A stretch of DNA of 64,000 bases from Euptelea pleiosperma (Eukaryota > Streptophyta > Magnoliopsida > Ranunculales > Eupteleaceae). Made by a program: the position numbers and the translations under genes. How positions within the stretch are numbered: the first letter of the stretch is position 1; each line of letters opens with the position of its first letter. Location: the NCBI GenBank assembly GCA_035048495.1, contig CM068552.1, positions 17,666,654 through 17,730,653 of the forward strand. The letters run 5' to 3'. Shown here in pieces: positions 12,757 through 26,200 of this stretch. The notes under the pieces are model-generated. The model had not been told where the DNA came from, did not search any database, and worked only from the letters and a program-made list of their open reading frames with translations.

Positions 12757-13725
12757 TTCTGTATGGTTGCCCTCAATAAGTTTTCTAGAAATGATTTCTT
12801 GCATATAAATGGCATAAAACTTTTTCTATATGAACACTTCACATACAAATCCTTTTTCTGTAAAACTTTTTCTTGATCACCGTACAGAGTCTAACACACA
12901 AATCCTTTCTGTAAAATTTTTTGTTGATTACCATACAACAGCTAAATTTGAAGGGAACGTAATTGTAAGAGTGGGTTTGAAATCATTTAAGTATTTTTTC
13001 ATCAATTATTGTTTTCTTAGCTAAATATTCTTGATTCGCACATAGTTAGCAAAGCACCAAATAAATACCTTATGGCCTGTTTGGAGATCAAAACATGGGA
13101 TCAGCCGGTGTCAGTACAGGTCTGGTCCTTTTGTGTTGTGTTTGATAATCATGTGGGGGCCCACTTTTTAAGACTTTGCCTTTAAAACAGGACCAGAGTT
13201 GGTTTTTTCTAAAAGTATTTGTTAAGATTGGGCTGGGTCCTGAAAACATGAGATTTTCAAACAGAAAATGTATGTGAATATAACGATCAAAGATTAATCA
13301 TCAATTGGTCCATTGGGGCTTTTTTAAACAGCCCATAATCTACCTTTCCATTCCCAAATATTTCAAAAAACTACCTTTACAATCACAAATAAAACACTAC
13401 AAAGCCTTTTTACATAAAAATCACAAAACCAACTTAAGAACTCTAGGTATCATAAAAACCTGCCCTAAATCCTTCACAACTACATGAGAACTCTCTTTCA
13501 ATTCCCAGTAATAGCACTGCCCTAATTTTTGGACAATCAGGGCTCTTTGTCCCAAAAAAAGGGTAACAATCCTCCATTTTATCATTTAAGACCGTGGGGT
13601 GACCACAGAAAAGTTTTCTAAGATGGGATTCACAAGTCAAATTGAGTTGATTTAGAAATCTTTTATGGACATTTATGGGTAAGAATCATTTCTAGAAAAC
13701 TTTTCTAAGAGCAACCATACAGGAT
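12757..13725. mobile_element. TIR element with TCTGTATGGTTGC ends
   Basis: The left end (CTGTATGGTTGCCCTC..., then AGTTTTCTAGAAATGATT) is repeated inverted at the right end (AATCATTTCTAGAAAACTTTTCTAAGAGCAACCATACAG, read in parts). The arms run about 45 bp with small gaps. A second element with a GGCCTGTTTGGAGATC end sits inside at about 13075-13270. No clean TSD was seen. Confidence 0.5.
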
Positions 13726-13984
13726 AAGAGGACAAGTTTTTTGGACAAGTTCTACTAAAAGAACTCAAAAACCTTGCTCCATACTTTCTCATAAACAAAA
13801 GTGTTTTCTTGCTTGTATTAAGTTATAAACAAAGTTTAGAACTTTCACATAAATATTTTTTTCTGGAAAAGTAAAAAAGAATTTTAAATGGATTTTTGCC
13901 AACAATCATCTTTACAACTATAATCTTTAAGAAAGCAAGAAGATAGCTACTTTTTTTCTTTGGTATCTATGGAATGAAGTATCT

Positions 13985-13990
13985 TTTATT
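13985..13990 (-). terminator. Candidate polyadenylation signal of the ADH gene
   Basis: AATAAA on the minus strand, about 85 nt after the stop codon, within an AT-rich 3' flank. Position and motif suit a plant near-upstream element. The cleavage site cannot be read. Confidence 0.5.
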
Positions 13991-14073
13991 CAGTATGTAA
14001 ATTTATCTAAAAAGGAATATGTTTTATAACATATATGGTTAGTGTATGTTCTTATCAATCTACACTAGAAAAA

Positions 14074-14265
14074 TCAGTAGATCTCAACAACAGCTCGGCC
14101 GACGATACTTCCCCTATCAAGATCCTTGTATGCTTTATCTGCCTCTTCGAATTTGCATTTTCTTGAAACAGCAGCACTGAGATTGAAGATACCTGTCTCT
14201 GCTAATTTAACCAACTTGGGAAGATCTTGCCTTGCCCTGGCTCCATATGAACCGATGATCTTTAT
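14074..14265 (-). CDS. ADH exon 8: C-terminus and stop
   Basis: This exon has 192 nt, 63 codons plus TGA. The acceptor is GGAGCAG. It encodes residues 377-439, beginning IKIIGSYG and ending VVEIY. The block [19 protein letters not shown] is the usual C-terminal segment of the family. Residue count and phase agree with exon 7. Confidence 0.94.
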   Translation of the reverse strand: MKIIGSYGARARQDLPKLVKLAETGIFNLSAAVSRKCKFEEADKAYKDLDRGSIVGRAVVEIY

Positions 14266-17200
14266 CTGCTCCATGAGATTAACACGCGTTTCATGTCATT
14301 TCAAACTTCAAAATTTGCAAATAGATAGTTAACACAACCAGTATGGTGAGGAATAGTTGGGATAACATAGGAAAAGTTTTATGCTAATTGAAGTTTTCCA
14401 ATGTGAGTAATTGAGTCGCCAGTAGCACTTTTTTAACTGTTAAAAAAAATTTTCTGCATGGATTTAGTAAGGTTATGCAGCTTCTGTAAAATTGGTTTTT
14501 AAGAGAAGAAAGCAATTTGAGAGGGACTCTGTGTGTGTGTGTGGGAGAGAGAGAGAGTGCCTAGACTCTGAACAATAGAGGCTATACAAGTACATCCGAC
14601 TGTCTGAGAGGTCTTGCCAACCATCTCTAGTTCTTAACAAGTTATATTTGACCCACTTTAATTAAATAAACTGCTGTCATGGTGACCATTTTAGTCATAT
14701 CAGAGTTAACTGCTCGTTGTCTATTATATCAGTATGTCAGAAAGTGACTTCAATGATTTGCATAAGCATCAGACGTAAGTTTATACCCTATCACTCTTGA
14801 CCTCACATTACAGACTGCTACACACTCAAAGAATGTTAAAGTAGTTTTATGATTGATTCTAGGTGGAGTTTGGTTATTAGGTGTTCAATGTCCATTTATA
14901 GAACTTTCTCTTATTTTCCAGCAACTAGTTTTATTTTAGTATTTTGAGTCACGTGAGGTTTAGATAAATCTTTTATTCAAGTCAATATGAAATTTAGAAG
15001 GTATTTGGTTTTGGAAAGCAGTTAGTTTTATTAAGTCATAGTTCTAGTCCAAGTAGGACTGCGTTTGGTTCACGGAAAAAAGTGAACCCGGGGCAATTTT
15101 TTTTCCAGAACTTTGTTGAGTTGTTCGTTTGGGAAGTCCCCGGAACTGCTTTCTCTGGCGACCTCTCACCCTTCTCTGCTGGAATGCCAACCATTAGGGT
15201 TGATCCTCCTGATTCCACCAATCACCAAATTCTCTCATGCGGAGGGTTTTCTGCTCCTTCAAGATCTTGAAGGGAAACAGCACAGTCCTAAAGTTTGGCA
15301 ATGACACACCTCTTTGTGAATCCATGGCAACCATACTGAATCTTGGAGATCAAAAGCGAAATGTTGAGATGGGTGTTGTGGTGTATGGAGAAAATGCAGA
15401 CGAACCCCTCCTCATGCGGGTCTTCTGTAACGGCTTCGTTTAGCGATCTGATCTCAAGTTCGACCTTTGAAGCTTCGTTGTTCCCTGGATTTCTCTTTAG
15501 GTTTTGAGCATTGCAGGTTCATTACTTCGTTCAGATGTTTAAAGATTTTTTTTCTTGATTTGAAGTGCTTTTTGTTGCATTTTATCGATATGTTCAGTTT
15601 TTGAGCATTTTAAGCTGGCTCCTTGGAGAGTGTTGTTCTTATATACTCCAGTGTAATCATCTATTTAATGCTAGATGACCTGTGTCAGCATTGGATCTAG
15701 CCAAGGAAACGGAGACATAAGTCCCTTGAGTTGCTTGAGTGTTGTCAGCTATGAAAAATAAAACACCTTCCAAAAAGCATTCGCAAGATCTTCTTCTTCG
15801 GTTGAATGGTTAGCTTCATCACAAATGGCCACATCATCCAAGATAGACTCATTAAAATTCTTCGTGGATAGCCTCTTTGAGGATCGGATTGCTATGAAAA
15901 CTAAACGGATGTTCGCGGAAAGTGATCTGTATAGAGAGAAAATGGTTTTTCATCATCTAAGGGGGTTTTAGAAACCCATTTGAGGAGGGATGGTATTTTT
16001 GGTTTCAATGAATTGGTCATGAGAAGTTTAATGAGATTTGTAGAACCAGTACCTATTGTAAATAAGGTTGTAACCAGTAGATGAAGGTTGTAGATAGAAG
16101 AGGGAAAAAAGTGTAATGGAGGCGGAAGGTGGAGAAGGAGATTAGGGTTAGAGAGAGAAGTTGTGGGAAGAGGGGAGAATGAATTGTTAATTCATTCTCC
16201 CTCACACACTGTATATATATATATATGATGGGGAGAAACCCTACAAAGGAGAACACTATTCACGTGACGCTATTCATGCGACACTATTCACGTGAATAGT
16301 GAAAACCCAAAAAAGGCCCCACGTGGGAAGTGGGACGCAGCCCATTTGAGACACCCACGTGGGTGTATTACATACACTCCCCCTCAAGCTGGTGCGAAGA
16401 TATCCATCATGCCCAGCTTGCCAATCAAGGTATGAAGAATAGACTTGTTCACCCCCTTTGTGAGTATGTCAGCAACCTGTTCCTGTGTTCTCACATACGG
16501 AGTACAAATCAATCTTTGTTGAAGTTTCTCTTTGATGAAGTGACGATCAACTTCAATATGCTTGGTCCTATCATGCTGGGCTAGGTTGTGAGCAATGCTG
16601 ATGGCAGCTTTGTTGTCACAGTAGAGGCTCATCGGCTCTGTCACTTGGAGTCCCAATTCCTCAAGCATGGTCCTCAACCAAAGGAGTTCGCACACACCAT
16701 GTGCCATAGAGCGAAATTCTGCCTCTGCACTGGATCGAGCTACAACTGGCTGTTTCTTGCTTTGCCAAGAGACAAGATTTCCTCCAACAAGGGTATAGTA
16801 TCCTGACATAGACCGACAATCAGTAATTGAACCTGCCCAATCTGCATCAGTATATGCTTCCACTCTAAAGTGTCCATGTCGCCCGAACAGTATTCCACAA
16901 CCTGGAGAGCCCTTGAGGTACCGAAGAACTCGGTGAACTGCCTCAAGATGTGATAACCGTAGTGCATGCATAAACTGACTAATAACACTAACAGCGTAAG
17001 CAATATCCGGATGGGTGCGTGCCAAGTAGATCAGCTTGCCAACCAATCGCTGAAACATAGCGACATCCTCAAGAGTGTCACCCTCCTCACAATTCAGCCG
17101 ATGGTTCTGATCCATTGGAGTCTCTGCTGATCGAGCTCCCAAATACCCAGTCTCATCCAGAAGGTCCAATACATACTTCCGTTGAGAGATGAAGATGCCC

Positions 17201-20200
17201 TTCTGAGACCGAGCAACTTCAATTCCCAAGAAGTATTTCAGTGGCCCCAAATCCTGTCTCAAACTCCGAGGACAAGAAGGTCTTTAGCTGCTTTATCTCT
17301 TTAGGATCATTCCCAGTGATGACAATGTCATCAACATAGACGATCAGTGCCGTGGTACTAGTCTGCTGGTGCTTCACAAACAACGCATGATCGGCCTGAC
17401 TCTGCTTGTAGCCCACTCGTCTGATCGCACTGCTAAACCGCTCGAACCATGCCCTTGGAGATTGCTTTAGCCCATACAGGGCTTTCCTTAACTTACACCT
17501 TGTCGTCACTTCCAGCAAGTGTCAACCCAGGTGGTAGTTTTATGTACACCTCTTCTGTCAGATCTCCATGCAAAAAGGCATTCTTCACATCTAGTTGATG
17601 CAATGGCCAGGACAGGTTGGCAGCTAAGGATAGAAGAACTCTGATTGAGTTCATCTTGGCCACAGGTGCAAAAGTCTCCTAATAGTCTATCCCATATGTC
17701 TGAGTGAATCCCTTGGCTACGAGTCGTGCCTTGTATCATTCGATTGACCCGTCAGCTTTATGTTTCACTATGAATACCCATTTGCACCTTTCTTTCCTCT
17801 GGGTAGTTGAACAAGTTCCCATGTTTTGTTCTTCTCAAGAGCCTGCATTTCATCCATCATAGCTTTTTTCCACTTTGGGTGACTAAGTGCGTCTGCAACA
17901 CTGGAAGGCAAAGAAATAGAGGAGGCAATACTGACAAAATTCTGATATGACGGAGACAGAGACTGATACGAGACAAAATGTGAGATAGGGTGTTCCGTAC
18001 AAGTACGTACACCCTTCCGAAGTGCAATAGGGAGGTCAATATCAGTGCTCATATGATCATCAAAAGTAGGAGATGCGTGTGGCTCAAGAACAGAAATAGG
18101 AACTAAGGCAGGGACAGAAGCAATACCTGGAACTGGATCCGAGGGAAGACTTGCAAATGTAGGCACAGGGACAGTGGCTTGTCCTTTCTTCTTGGTTCGG
18201 ACATATACACGCACATCAGCTACAATAGTAGAAGTGTCATTGTCACTAAACTGAGGTCCCGGCATAGGAATAGAGACAGGCAGAGGGCTGGGGACACTCT
18301 CTTTTGCAACATCATGCTCCCCCTGAAGAGAGGTCTGCTCACCAAAGAAGGGGATGGACTTAGCGAATGTGACATCCATAGAGATGAAGCGACGACGGGT
18401 AGCAGGATGATAACATTTGTACCATTTTTTATTAGAGGGGTACCCCAAGAAGATGCACTTTAAGGCCCACGGATCTAACTTGTCCCTCGAAGAACGATGA
18501 ATATGGACATAACAAACACACCCAAAGACCTTTGGAGGAACAACAAAAGCAGGGCGGTCAGGAACCATGAGAGATAAGGGAGTCTAAAATCCGAGAACCC
18601 GAGAGGGCATAAGATTGATGAGGTAAGCAGCAAGTCAGACGGACTCAGACTAATAGTGTTTAGGAACCTGCATGTCTAACCGGAGAGCACGCTCAACTTC
18701 AAGAAGGTGACGATTTTTTCTCTCAGCAGTCCCATTCTGTTGAGGTGTCGAAGGGCACAAGGTCTGATGAACAATGCCATGTGAAGCAAAGTAGGATTTC
18801 AGACCCCCATCGAGGTATTCCCCCCTATTGTCAAAGCGAAGAATCTTAAGAGTGGTATGGAACTGAGTGGTAACTATCTTATGGAACTATTGAAAAATAG
18901 AGAATACAGCATCTTTGGTTCGCATAAGGTACACCTAGGTACAACCACTAAAGTCATCTACAAAGGTAACAAAGTATCGATATCCAAACAAAGAAGTCAC
19001 AGGCGCAGGGCCCCACACATTAGAATGCACAATAGAAAAAAGAGTAGTACTTTTATTCTCACTAATGGAAAAAACAGAACGACAATGTTTGGCCAGTTCA
19101 CATGTTTCACAATGAAAGGGAACTGTAGAAACAAAAGAGAAAGCAGGAAAGACACGCTTTAAGACTGACACGGGTACATGACCTAGCCAGTTATGCCAAA
19201 GCATTAATTGGTCTTTATTGACTCTACTACTAGTACTCATGCTAGACTGGTGTGCAGATGCAGAAATCGAATAATCTATGATGTATAAGCCACCGTCCTC
19301 ACGTCCACTGCCAATCGTCCGCCTCGACTCCAGATCCTGAAACACATAGTGAGAAGGAAAAAACGTTACACTGCAATTAAGACTTTTGATGAGACTACTG
19401 ACGGATAGTAAATTAGCGGTGAATTGCGGAACATGCAAAACAGAAGACAAAGAGAGAGCTGGTGTGGCATGAACATCCCCTTTTCTAGAGATAGAGGAAT
19501 AGGTGTCATCAGCTATCCGAACTTTGTCACGACCAGAGCAAATACCATAACTAGAGAAAACGGAGGACATACCAGTCATGTGATCAGACACCCCTGAATT
19601 AATTATCCTAGAATGACTGGAAGGTACAGTAGAGGCGGAAAAAGCAGTTTTAGTACCTGTGTGAGCAAATGCAGACGTGGAAGTAGAAGCCTGGCCATTG
19701 AGTTGGGCCATCATGCGGCGAAGTCGCTCAAGATCTGCAGGAGAGAACAAGTCTGTGTCCCCAGAGGAGGTAGGCACTGGTAGTGCGGTGTCCTGTGTGA
19801 CTGAGTGCGCTGAGGGAGGTCCCTGTTTTGCTAATTGACGTTGACGGAAAGTCGGGGTCTGTCCTGGGGGACGTCCATTGAGGTAGTCACTGGTGGTGCG
19901 GTGTCCTGGGGAAAGTCGGGGCCTGTCCTGGGTCAATCCCCAGACTCCTTCTGACTGGATGTCTGGCCCTTCTGATTGGTAGCAACCAGGGCAGAGCGAT
20001 CCTGAGTATCATCCCCACTGCGGAGTTTCATAGCAGAGCGGCGGCTGTCCTCCCCCTGAATGTAACCATAGACCTATGCTAGAGAGGTAGGAGCAGGATC
20101 CCTACCAAGGATCTAAACACGAGCTCCCTCAAAGCTCGGATGAAGGACGGAGAGAAACTGGAAGATCTTGGAACGTTCAACCATCGGCTTGAAGGACTTG

Positions 20201-23200
20201 ACGTCATCTGCGCACTTGGGAGAGTAACTTTGGTAGTGATCGATCTCCTCCCATTTGCTTCGAAGGGAAGCATAATACGTACCAAGCTTCATCTCCCCCT
20301 GACGAAGACAAGATATCTCTTGTTCTAGTTCATAGAGCTTGGCGAAATTGCCCACCTGGGAGTATGTCTGAGATACGGCGTCCCAAACATCTTTGGCCGT
20401 TGGTAGGAACATAAACCCTTTGCTGATCTGGGTCTGCATCGAGTGAAGAAACCAGGACATGACAATCAGGTTCTCCATAACCCAAATCCGATGAGATTTG
20501 TCCTTCGGATCTAGTTCTTTAGTAGCACCTGTCAGATACTCACTGTAGCCACGGCCCCCAATGTACATGAGAGCGGAAGTCTTCCATTCCAGGAAGTTGG
20601 TACCATCGAGCTTCACAGTGGTGATGCAGAGCTGAGGGTTGTGATCTCCATGAGAGCCATGAGTCACAGGACGATCCTCAGAGGAAGAGCTAGAAATCAC
20701 AGATGTGGCCTTGGGGGAACTCATCAGGGCAGGACCACCAAAAATAACAGGTAGTGTACCATAGGCTCCCAGAAAACCGAAGCGAGGTCTAGAGGATCCC
20801 TAAAGGCCCAATAAGTGGTGCGCCTAGGACAGAAGGGCCCAAAGAGGTCCTGATTTTGAAAGAAAATCAAAACCCAAAAAGTAGCAGGGGATCCGAGTGA
20901 TTTTTGGAAACCAGGATTCCGACGGTCAGAATTCGTCGAATCAAGTTTCGAACTGTTCCACGAGCAGTACTGAAGAGGGCGGCAAGGTCAGAGGGGCCTG
21001 CTGTTGCACGAATATTACAAAAAACCAAAAACCAAAAATCCTCGAAAAACGTGTTGGCCGGAAAAACATTGGAGAAGCTTGAGAAGAAGACAAACTGGAT
21101 CTCTGATACGGCTGAGGGAAAAAACTAACCAGGAAATAAGAGCCTCTGGTGTTTTGCCTCAGGATTAATCCCCGGATAACGCATGAATGATCTCTACGAT
21201 TGCTTCAAAAGTTCTCCTCGGCTCCGGATGCTCACATAACCATCTTAGATCGGAATGGAGTCTCTAGGGGACAAAGACACATGCCCTAGAGCTACCATGC
21301 TCTGATACCATGTTGTAAATAAGGTTGTAACCAGTAGACGAAGGAGATTAGGGTTAGAGAGAGAAATTGTGGGAAGAGGAGAGAATGATTGTTAATTCAT
21401 TCTCCCTCACACACTGTATATATATATATATATATGATAGGGAGAAACCCTACAAAGGAGAACACTATTCACGTGGTACTATTCACGCGACACTATTCAC
21501 GTGAATAGTGAAAACCCAAAAAAGGGCCCACGTGGGAAGTGGGACGCAGCCCACTTGAGACACCCACGTGGGTGTATTACATAAACTCCAATAGTACCAT
21601 GAGAGGAGTGGATTCCTTGCTATTGTTCTCCGACTGTTCGAAGAAATGTGTCAGAAGTAATCTGGTTTCTTTCATGATTTTCTGAGACCCAACCAAACGT
21701 CCCAAAAAAAACCATACGATCAAGAATTTTTTGGGAAAATTCGTAGCCTGGAAAATATGGATTTCGGAATCCATATTTTCTACGAACCAAACGCAGCCTA
21801 AGGGATGTTGATCCCTTAGTATTTCATGTTACTGGTTTTAAAATTTGACAAAATTCAGTGAAATTAGCCGAATTAATTTCGAATTTTGAATGACCGAATT
21901 AAAGGGTACATGTATTAAATTTTTACAAATATTCATTGAATTGTTTTATTTAATTCGAAGTAAACAGTAAAACTTCGGCTAATTTCTCGAAGTTTAGCCT
22001 TTTAGTACAAAAATTCGCTAAATTAATTTGTTTAATAAAAAGTAAACAGTAAACTTAGAGAAGTTTGGAGAATTTTGCCAAAACGTTGGTAAAACACACT
22101 AATTTTTTAGGAAATGATAAAACAAGCATGATAAATTACTTATAACTCATATATCATAAAAACCATTAAGAGCAACCTAAGCAAAATTAATATCATTTCA
22201 CTCATTTTGGTAAAAATTCTCCAAAATTCTCTAAGTTGGCTAAGTTTTAAAAAAACCCTAAATCGAATTGAACTTCCCTGATTTAATTCCGAATTTTAAT
22301 TGACCGGAGTTTAAGGCGAAGTTGAGGTTTAGAACCACATTAAAGCAGTTAGTTTTAATGTCATGAAGATATTTCATTTTGCTGCAATTTCTTTGTTCCA
22401 GTGTTGATTGTCCTTCACCAAAAGAAGGTTACTCTTGTGTGCTGATTCGTTGAGGAGGTTTCTTCAAACTTACAATTTAAAGGAATTACTCCTCTTTATT
22501 TCTCTTATTTTCTCCATTTCTTCTTATTCTGTTTAGTGTATACCCTAACAATATCTTTAACATCCTTTAACCTTGAAAACCCTTCAAAAGTTATCCCTAA
22601 ACTCTCACAACCCACTCAACTTCGTCCTATAATAAAACCTAACTTCTATTTCTCCAAACCTCCTCAAATCAGCCTATATACTTCCAATTGTAGAACTATT
22701 TGGGGACTATCCCACAACTTATCCATTGTACGTGAGTGTATATATCCATAGTAGGGGCAATCCATTGGTGTGTGCACGACTGGAGTAAGAAAGTTCCTTG
22801 AGATAGTTGAATAAGGAATTGGTACTACTTTATTTGTCAGTATTTGACAAAGAACATTTGTAAACAGGAGAATTTACCTAGAGGGGTCTGATTAAGTTAA
22901 CAAGATTATTGGTGGAAAATCAAAACGCCAATACATCACCAGGAAGTTCAAGAGCAATGAGAAGTGGGAGGCAGAAAAGTATATAGTTATGGCATTCGCT
23001 TCTACACCCCATAGAACCCGATGTTAGCCGAGATTTGTTAGAGCTTCAGACCAATTAGCATGATTGGAAAGCGGTTATAAATCATATTCTCAGAATGCTA
23101 CCCGCATTCCAGTTGTACTGGGAATTTTTTTTATTTTTTATTTGTGTGCGTGTGTTTTGTTTTTTTTTTTTTTTAGGGACACGGATTTGAGTATCCTACC

Positions 23201-26200
23201 CATTTCCTAAAACCTATGGCATGAATACTTTCAAATATTATATATTATATTATATTATAAAAGATATACACATAGATACACAAACATGTTTGTGTAACTG
23301 TAAACATACAATAAAGTGTATGATAATCAAATAAGTGCTATAAAATATTTTATTTTATATTACTTATAAAACTAATTTTCCTGGAATGTTGATCATAACT
23401 AATGTTAATATTAGAACATTATTTTTTGTGTGATCATGTTATCCATTTGTTAAATAAATGGCTGAAGTATCCTACTGATACTGGTACTTTGGTTATATAC
23501 AGGAATCAAGGTAACAGAGATTGCTAAGCCTCCCCTCCAAAGACAAAAATCTCAATTACTAACACAGTCCTCATACTTGATATCAAGGAACTCCAACATA
23601 GATGCCCATTCTATCTCGACCCTCCCATTGCCATACAAATTTCCAGCATTGCTCAACTGCAAACTTCAAATACACAGCAATCATGCTCCTTTCAAACACA
23701 CGAACAAAGGGCAAAAGAAAGAATCTTCCATAAGATTCCCCCTTATACCAAATGGCCCACTAAGCCATGAAATAAGGACATCCACAATACCTCTAGGGAA
23801 GATCCAATTAAAACTGAACAACGAATGGAAAAAACTTCACACACTTGGACAACCTTGCAATAAAGGCATATATGATTGATGTTCACCTCATGCTACTTGC
23901 AAAAAAAACATCTATTTGGAATCACAAGCTTTAGGTTATTAAGATGATCAACAGTCAATATCTTGTTCAAAACGACCATCCAAATGAACGTCTCACTCTA
24001 TGAGGGACTGACTTCTGCCAAATTGTCTCAACTGAAGACTTCCCTTGATAAACGCACATAGAAAGTGCCCTTCGAAGATCTTCTTTCCAAGAGAGGCAAT
24101 TGACCGACTTCATCGGAAGATAAATCTTCAAGATGGATAAAAAACACGACACATTCTTTAATCTCCCTATCCAATAAATTCCTTCTAAACATCGGGCACC
24201 AAACAATCTTCTCATTTCATCTGGTAAATACGAACCAACCTATAGAGCCTCAGGCAAACTTTTTACACAACTTTCCAACCCCACACAATCAATCTTCCCT
24301 TAATTTAATTCTCTAGACAGAGAGAACTCTTTAATAAAATCCTCATACATCTTCATAATCGCTTTCCAAACGCCAACCCATAGGAAGATGATACCTCATT
24401 GCCATCCCAATTCTGATTCTGAACCTCAGATTCATAACGACGACCCACCTCTACAAAGCATTATCTTCCTCACTAAATCTCCATAGCCATTTGACCAAAA
24501 GCCCACAACGCATCAATTTGAATCTTCTCGAACCAATACCCAACCTACTAAGCACAGCACACCAGTTTTCATTTTACATGGAGAAACCTATTCTTAGCTC
24601 CTCTACCATTCCACAAGAAATTTCTCTGTATTTTTTTCCAAATGCTTTGCAACAGAACTTGGCGTTTTGACTAGCGACATGTAATAAACAGAAAGACTCG
24701 CTAGAGTGCTCTTAATCAAGGTTTTTCTCCCCGCAAATGATACATAGGTTTTCTTCCCATAACAAATTGCCTATCTATTCTTTCTATCTCAGAGTCCCAT
24801 ATGCTATTTTGAAATAGAACGAACCCCCATGGAAGCTCACGATAGAAAATTGGAACTACGACTCCAAAAATCTCCCATGTAATAGGAGATTGGTACCTTA
24901 CGTGGAGATAGATCTCATGAGAGTATCATTGGACATTTCATGCAGTACATGAGGAGATGAGTTACTATGACCAACACACAACATATTACATAAAGCTCAA
25001 CAAAAAAGTATTGGGATGAAACAAATCTTTGAATTACTTCACCATTTAGTAAGAAAAGATCAAGGAGCATATTCTAGCCAATGTTGTTGAAGGTGGGGGC
25101 ATGAGCACCTAGGAGTTTTCCCAAGGGGTAGGCGGTGACCTTCCTAAGTGGGAAGACCTAGACTAGGCACTTGCATGATTTTCAAGTTGGGCAACTAGGC
25201 ATGCAGCTGAGCATCTATGCAAGATTTACAGGTGGGCACCCCGCCTAATACATACGAGCGAGATCATATATGCACGGATGTGCACAAACATTGACACATC
25301 ATTTTTTATCTTGATTATATACATGCAAATATATTAAGGTTGATCTAAATTTACTATTGTAAAATTAAAGCATTAAGCTTGAATATTAACAAAACTATAT
25401 ATAATATTACATACAATATTCAAAATCCCCAAAATATAGGTTCGTGTGGTCACCAAGCGAGAGTTTAGGTGACCAGCCAGACGGCGCCTAGGTGTTTCGA
25501 GAAACTCACCAAGGAAAGACTTTCCAGCCTTCCTTAGTCTAGTCTTTACAGTCCTTCAACAAGGGGAAAGGCACCGGAGTCTTGTGCCTCTAACCACAAG
25601 ACTCTATAGAGGGGTTCACTTGTTAATAATGATAGTGGTAAGCCACAATGCTCTGGTGAAGAGTCTAGTGGTGGTGGTAGTGTCAATAACTGTGGTTGGG
25701 GATGTTTGCCTTAAACAATGATAAAAAGTGTCAGTACTGACTTACCAAAAATAAAAGTTTCAGTACTGTCTTCAAAGGAATCAGTCAAACAAGAATTGTT
25801 GGGATGAAGATGATCATCATGTCTTTTATTAGCCTTGAATTTGATATCAGCTTGTAAACATCCATTACGTTTGTTGGTAGAGGAAATCTCCGTAATTTTT
25901 TTACCCAACTGGATATGCTTGATGTCTACTACAAACATTTACTTATTACGTACGGGTAGATTAGTCTTTATCTTTTACATTCCTTGTTTATGACCTGCAG
26001 AATTTATGGAGGTCAGCTTCGTAATATTACATTTTATGATTATGAGCTATTGGATGGTCTACCAACCCGTAGAGCATCTTTTCTCTCGTGTCTCTTTCTT
26101 TTACTCTCTTATCTTCCCTTATTCTTCGTTTCAGTTCTCTAATCACAATCTGTTGTTTCCAACTTGGAACATATTTATAGTAGCAACCTAACTGCAGAAA

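Larger units (their letters stand above)
16054..21593 (-). mobile_element. Ty1-copia retrotransposon 1 (full length, decayed)
   Basis: This is a complete element in minus orientation with the TSD GTACC (16049-16053 and 21594-21598). It has two LTRs, a primer site for initiator tRNA-Met, a gag-pol region in copia order (gag, protease, integrase, reverse transcriptase, RNase H) and a polypurine tract. Several frameshifts, internal stops and changed catalytic residues make it non-autonomous. It lies in ADH intron 7 in the same orientation as the gene. Its RNase H C-terminus closely matches element 3, so both belong to one family. Confidence 0.93.
15054..21800. mobile_element. Old TIR element split by a copia insertion (candidate gene-fragment carrier)
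   Basis: The left end TAGGACTGCGTTTGGTTC (15054) and right end, reversed, TAGGCTGCGTTTGGTTCG (21800) match apart from one gap. Without the copia element and one TSD copy it would be about 1.2 kb. The left interior (about 15230-15440) holds an open stretch containing [18 protein letters not shown] that looks coding but matches nothing I recognise, so it may be a captured host exon. The flanking 8-bp sites do not match. It lies in ADH intron 7. Confidence 0.45.

Noticed and set aside
16054..16056. TA...TA as the native termini of copia element 1
   Set aside because: The inner LTR ends and the related element 3 show TG...CA, so the outer TA dinucleotides are better explained as mutations.
25084..25562. 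CCTAGGC repeat as another member of the hAT-like class
   Set aside because: It has short inverted ends but no 8-bp TSD and no CA(A/T)GG-type end that pairs, so it is listed only as a possible TIR relic.
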